Positions 58,801 to 64,000 of a stretch of 64,000 bases of DNA are shown piece after piece (positions within the stretch are counted from its first letter, which is position 1; the number at the start of each line of letters is the position of its first letter). The DNA is from Antedon mediterranea (lineage: Eukaryota > Echinodermata > Crinoidea > Comatulida > Antedonidae): positions 28,447,795 through 28,511,794 of the forward strand of contig NC_092670.1 in the NCBI RefSeq assembly GCF_964355755.1, read 5' to 3'. A program made the translations under genes and the position numbers. The notes below the pieces were generated by a model. It was not told the DNA's origin. It saw only the letters and a program-made list of their open reading frames with translations, and did not search any database.

Positions 58801-61800
58801 TTTTATGTTAACAAGTTTTTTTCGAAAATCACAAAATGGTCTAAAACGTCTCCAAATGCGATTTGAAGCTATTCTAAGCACTTTGGTGTTTTTATGTTAA
58901 CAAGTTTTTTCGAAAATCACAAAATGGTCTAAAACGTCTCCAAACGCGATTTAAAGCTATTCTGTATACTTTGCTGTTTTGTGTGAATAATTTTTGTCGA
59001 AATGCTCAAAATGGTCAAAAACGTTTTTAAATACGATATTAAGCTATTTTGTGCTCTTTGATATTTTTGTGTGAAAAGTTTTATCGAAATGCTCAAAATG
59101 GTCTGAAACGGTTTCTAATGTGATTTTAAGCACTTTGATGTTTTTATGTTAACAACTTTTTTAGAAAATCAAGAAATGGTCTAAAACGTCTCCAAATGCG
59201 ATTTGAAGCTATTCTAAGCACTTTGGTGTTTTTATGTTAACAAGTTTTTTCGAAAATCACAAAATGGTCTAAAACGTCTCCAAATGCGATTTGAAGCTAT
59301 TCAAAGCACTTTGGTGTTTTATGTTAACAACTTTTTTCGAAAATCACAAAAAGGTCTAAAATGTCTCCAAATGCGATTTGAAGCTATTCTTAGCACTTTG
59401 GTGTTTTTATGTTAACAAGTTTTTTCGAAAATCACAAAATGGTCTAGAACGTCTCCAAATGCGATTTGAAGCTATTCTGTACACTTTGCTGTTTTGTGTG
59501 AAAAATTTTTGTCGAAATGCTCAAAATGGTCAAAAACGTTTTTAAATACGATATTAAGTTATTTTGTGCTCTTTGATGTTTTTGTGTGAAAAGTTTTAGC
59601 GAAATGCTCAAAATGGTCTAAAACAGTTTTTAATGTGATTTTAAGCACTTTGATGTTTTATGTTAACAAGTTTTTTTCGAAAATCACAAAATGGTCTAAA
59701 ACGTCTCCAAATGCGATTTGAAGCTATTCTAAGCACTTTTGTGTTTTTATGTTAACAAGTTTTTTCGAAAATCACAAAATGGTCTAAAATATTTCCAAAT
59801 GCGATTTGAAGCTTTTCTAAGCACTTTGGTGTTTTTATGTTTACAAGTTTTTTCGAAAATCACAAAATGGTCTAAAACGTCTCCAAATGCGATTTGAAGC
59901 TATTCTAAGCACTTTGGTGTTTTTATGTTAACAAGTTATTTCGAAAATCACAAAATGGTCTAAAACGTCTCCAAATGCGATTTGAAGCTATTTTAAGCAC
60001 TTTGGTGTTTTTGTGTAACCAAGTTTTTTCGAAAATCACAAAAGGGTCTATAATGTCTCAAAATGCGATTTGAAGCTATTCTGTACACTTTGATGTTTTT
60101 ATGTTAACAAGTTTTTTCGAAAATCACAAAATGGTCTAAAACGTCTCCAAATGCGATTTGAAGCTATTCTAAGCACTTTGGTGTTTTTATGTTAACAAGT
60201 TTTTTAGAAAATCACAAAATAGTCTAAAACGTCTCCAAATGCGATTTGAAGCTATTTTAAGCACTTTGGTGTTTTGTGTGAATAATTTTTGTCAAAATGC
60301 TCAAAATGGTCAAAAACGTTTTTAAATACTATATTAAGCTATTTTGTGCTCTTTGATGTTTTTGTGTGAAAAGTTTTATCGAAATGCTCAAAATGGTCTA
60401 AAACGGTTTCTAATGTGATTTTAAGCACTTTGATGTTTTTATGTTAACAAGTTTTTTCGAAAATCAAAAAATGGTCTAAAACGTCTCCAAATGCGATTTG
60501 AAGCTATTCTAAACACTTTGATGTTTTTATGTTAACAAGTTTTTTTCGAAAATCACAAAATGGTCTAAAACGTCTCCAAATGCGATTTGAAGCTATTCTA
60601 AGCACTTTGGTGTTTTTGTGTTAACAAGTTTTTTCGAAAATCACAAAATGGTCTAAAACGTCTCCAAACGCGATTTAAAGCTATTCTGTATACTTTGCTG
60701 TTTTGTGTGAATAATTTTTGTCGAAATGCTCAAAATGGTCAAAAACGTTTTTAAATACGATATTAAGCTATTTTGTGCTCTTTGATGTTTTTGTGTGAAA
60801 AGTTTTATCGAAATGCTCAAAATGGTCTGAAACGGTTTCTAATGTGATTTTAAGCACTTTGATGTTTTTATGTTAACAACTTTTTTAGAAAATCAAGAAA
60901 TGGTCTAAAACGTCTCCAAATGCGATTTGAAGCTATTCTAAGCACTTTGGTGTTTTTATGTTAACGAGTTTTTTCGAAAATCACTAAATGGTCTAAAATG
61001 TCTCCAAATGCGATTTCAAGCTATTCTTAGCACTTTGGTGTTTTTATGTTAACAAGTTTTTTCGAAAATCACAAAATGGTCTAAAACGTCTGCAAATGCG
61101 ATTTCAAGCTATTCTAAGCACTTTGGTGTTTTTATGTTAACGATTTTTTTCGAAAATCACAAAATGGTCTAAAACGTCTCCAATTGCGATTTCAAGCTAT
61201 TCTTAGCACTTTGGTGTTTTTATGTTAACAAGTTATTTCGAAAATCACAAAATGGTCTAAAACGTCTACAAGTGCGATTTTAAGCTATTCTAAGCACTTT
61301 GGTGTTTTTATGTTAACAAGTTTTTTCGAAAATCACAAAATGGTGTAAAACGTCTCCAAATGCGATTTTAAGCTATTCTAAGCAATTTGGTGTTTTTATG
61401 TTAACAAGTTTTTTCGAAAATCACAAAATGGTCTAAAACGTCTCCAAATGCGATTTGAAGCTATTCTGTAAACTTTGCTGTTTTGTGTGAATAATTTTTG
61501 TCGAAATGCTCAAAATGGTCAAAAACGTTTTTAAATACGATATTAAGCTATTTTGTGCTCTTTGATTTTTTTGTGTGAAAAGTTTTATCGAAATGCTCAA
61601 AATGGTCTAAAACGGTTTCTAATGTGATTTTAAGCACTTTGGTGTTTTTATGTTAACAAGTTTTTTCGAAAATCACAAAATGGTCTAAAACGTCTCCAAA
61701 TGCGATTTGAAGCTATTCTAAACACTTTGGTGTTTTTATGTTGACAAGTTTTTTCGAAAATCACAAAATGGTCTAAAACGTCTCCAAATGCAATTTGAAG

Positions 61801-64000
61801 CTATTCTAAGCACTTTGGTGTTTTATGTTAACAACTTTTTTCGAAAATCACAAAAAGGTCTAAAATGTCTCCAAATGCGATTTGAAGCTATTCTTAGCAC
61901 TTTGGTGTTTTTATGTTAACAAGTTTTTTCGAAAATCACAAAATGGTCTAAAACGTCTCCAAAAGCGATTTGAAGCTATTCTGTACACTTTGCTGTTTTG
62001 TGTGAAAAATTTTTGTCGAAATGCTCAAAATGGTCAAAAACGTTTTTAAATACGATATTAAGCTATTTTGTGCTCTTTGATGTTTTTGTGTGAAAAGTTT
62101 TAGCGAAATGCTCAAAATGGTCTAAAACAGTTTTTAATGTGATTTTAAGCACTTTGATGTTTTATGTTAACAAGTTTTTTACGAAAATCACAAAATGGTC
62201 TAAAACGTCTCCAAATGCGATTTGAAGCTATTCTAAGCACTTTTGTGTTTTTATGTTAACAAGTTTTTTCGAAAATCACAAAATGGTCTAAAATATTTCC
62301 AAATGCGATTTGAAGCTTTTCTAAGCACTTTGGTGTTTTTATGTTTACAAGTTTTTTCGAAAATCACAAAATGGTCTAAAACGTCTCCAAATGCGAATTG
62401 AAGCTATTCTAAGCAATTTGGTGTTTTTATGTTAACAAGTTTTTTAGAAAATCACAAAATGGTCTAAAACGTCTCCAAATGCGATTTGAAGCTATTCTAA
62501 GCACTTTTGTGTTTTTATGTTAACAAGTTTTTTCGAAAATCACAAAATGGTCTAAAACGTCTCCAAATGCGATTTTAAGCTATTCTAAGCACTTTGGTGT
62601 TTTTATGTTAACAAGTTATTTCGAAAATCACAAAATGGTCTAAAACGTCTCCAAATGCGATTTGAAGCTATTCTAAGCAATTTGGTGTTTTTATGTTAAC
62701 AAGTTTTTTAGAAAATCACAAAATGGTCTAAAACGTCTCCAAATGCGATTTGAAGCTATTTTAAGCACTTTGGTGTTTTGTGTGAATAATTTTTGTCAAA
62801 ATGCTCAAAATGGTCAAAAACGTTTTTAAATACTATATTAAGCTATTTTGTGCTCTTTGATGTTTTTGTGTGAAAAGTTTTATCGAAATGCTCAAAATGG
62901 TCTAAAACGGTTTCTAATGTGATTTTAAGCACTTTGATGTTTTTATGTTAACAACTTTTTTAGAAAATCACAAAATGGTCTAAAACGTCTCCAAATGCGA
63001 TTTGAAGAAATTCTAAGCACTTTGGTGTTTTTATGTTAACGAGTTTTTTCGAAAATCACAAAATGGTCTAAAACGTCTCCAAATGCGATTTGAAGCTATT
63101 CTAAGCACTTTGGTGTTTTTATGTTAACAAGTTTTTTCGAAAATCACAAAATGGTATAAAACGTTTCCAAATGCGATGTTAAGCTATTCTAAGCAATTTG
63201 GTGTTTTTATGTTAACAAGTTTTTTCGAAAATCACAAAATGGTCTAAAACGTCTCCAAATGCGATTTGAAGCTATTCTAAGCACTTTTGTGTTTTTATGT
63301 TAACAAGTTTTTTCGAAAATCACAAAATCGTCTAAAACGTCTCCAAATGCGATGTTAAGCTATTCTAAGCAATTTCGTGTTTTTATGTTAACAAGTTTTT
63401 TCGAAAATCACAAAATGGTCTAAAACGTCTCCAAATGCGATTTGAAGTTATTCTAAGCACTTTTGTGTTTTTATGTTAACAAGTTTTTTCGAAAATCACA
63501 AAATGGTCTAAAATGTCTCCAAATGCGATTTGAAGCTTTTCTAAGCACTTTGGTGTTTTTATGTTTACAAGTTTTTTCGAAAATCACAAAATGGTCTAAA
63601 ACGTCTCCAAATGCGATTTGAAGCTATTCTAAGCAATTTGGTGTTTTTATGTTAACAAGTTTTTTTCGAAAATCACAAAATTGTCTAAAACGTCTCCAAA
63701 TGCGATTTGAAGCTATTCTAAGCACTTTGGTGTTTTTATGTTTACAAGTTTTTTCGAAAATCACAAAATGGTCTAAAACGTCTCCAAATGCGATTTGAAG
63801 CTATTCTGTACACTTTGCTGTTTTGTGTGAATAATTTTTGTCGAAATGCTAAAAATGGTCAAAAACGTTTTTAAATACGATATTAAGCTATTTTGTGCTC
63901 TTTGATGTTTTAATGTGAAAAGTTTTATCGAAATGCTCAAAATGGTCTAAAACGGTTTCTAATTTGATTTTAAGCACTTTGATGTTTTTATGTTAACGAG
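55839..64000 (-). repeat. 88-bp satellite, reverse block 5 (about 94 monomers), continues past window
   Basis: Orientation flips at AACATCAA/CGATTTGAAG with no spacer. About 13 cassettes occur (near 56450, 57050, 57480, 58085, 58600, 59035, 59540, 60320, 60750, 61540, 62045, 62830, 63880), the highest density in the window. The variants CGATTTTTTTCG and TTAGGTTAACAAG are restricted to this block. The 69- and 63-codon frames here and at 53567 are monomer read-through. Confidence 0.9.
56133..58196 (-). repeat. 1032-bp higher-order repeat, two copies
   Basis: Markers such as ACACTTTTATG (56301 region and 57333) and TTTTAGAAAATCAC (56151 and 57183) are spaced exactly 1032 bp apart, with near identity throughout. 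The unit contains two 77-88-87 cassettes, so it is twice the 516-bp six-monomer unit in length. Confidence 0.75.

Noticed and set aside
15783-64000. Regular direct repeats reminiscent of a CRISPR array
   Set aside because: The 88-bp units abut with no unique spacers, in a eukaryotic context with introns and LINEs; this is satellite DNA.
15783-64000. CENP-B box in the satellite
   Set aside because: Scanning monomers for TTCGxxxxAxxCGGG gave no match; the TTCGAAAAAAC context lacks the CGGG half.

Overview
The window is AT-rich eukaryotic DNA, almost certainly from an animal nuclear genome. The evidence is GT-AG introns in a transposon gene, a 5'-truncated non-LTR retrotransposon, RNA polymerase III (Pol III) type tRNA-like repeats, and long tandem satellites. 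The frequent AGGCCT words and the animal-type transposon zinc modules suggest a marine invertebrate, but the species cannot be named. No intact conventional protein-coding gene was found. Almost every short open frame is a chance frame through a repeat.

Layout. 1-15782 is a mosaic of two repeat systems. The first is a composite module built from a pair of tRNA-Val-like sequences about 284 bp apart (V2, then V1), a 'P' segment ending in a palindrome, and a 'C' segment with paired CRE-like TGACGTCA sites. The second is a tandem array ('T-array') of about 262-bp units. Nearly every T unit carries, on the minus strand, an A-box-like and a B-box-like Pol III promoter element followed at once by a T-run terminator. 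15783-41271 is an 88-bp satellite. It runs forward to about 31253, then flips abruptly to the reverse orientation. It is interrupted by a 4.1-kb DNA transposon (20765-24849) with matching terminal inverted repeats and a 3-4 bp target duplication, and by a truncated LINE (36691-37740). 41272-49946 is T-array again, with a short reverse-oriented piece first and then about 31 forward units. 49947-50959 is a composite module nearly identical to that at about 4.1-5.06 kb. 50960-64000 is the 88-bp satellite again, forward to 55838 and then reverse to the window end.

How the parts relate. Roughly half of the window is satellite. It is organised in higher-order repeats around a recurring three-monomer cassette (77+88+87 bp). 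One well-resolved higher-order unit is 516 bp (six monomers), and another is 1032 bp, exactly twice that. T-arrays and tRNA-Val modules lie at the edges of the satellite blocks. Because tDNA/TFIIIC sites are known chromatin barriers, for example beside fission-yeast centromeres, the arrangement suggests boundaries of pericentromeric or other heterochromatin. That is inference. The other items of interest are the transposon with Cys/His zinc modules and an apparently deleted core, a 2.3-kb segment at 5071-7377 with a TATA/CCAAT promoter and an apparent empty site at about 11098, and alternative hairpins next to CRE pairs exactly 20 bp apart.
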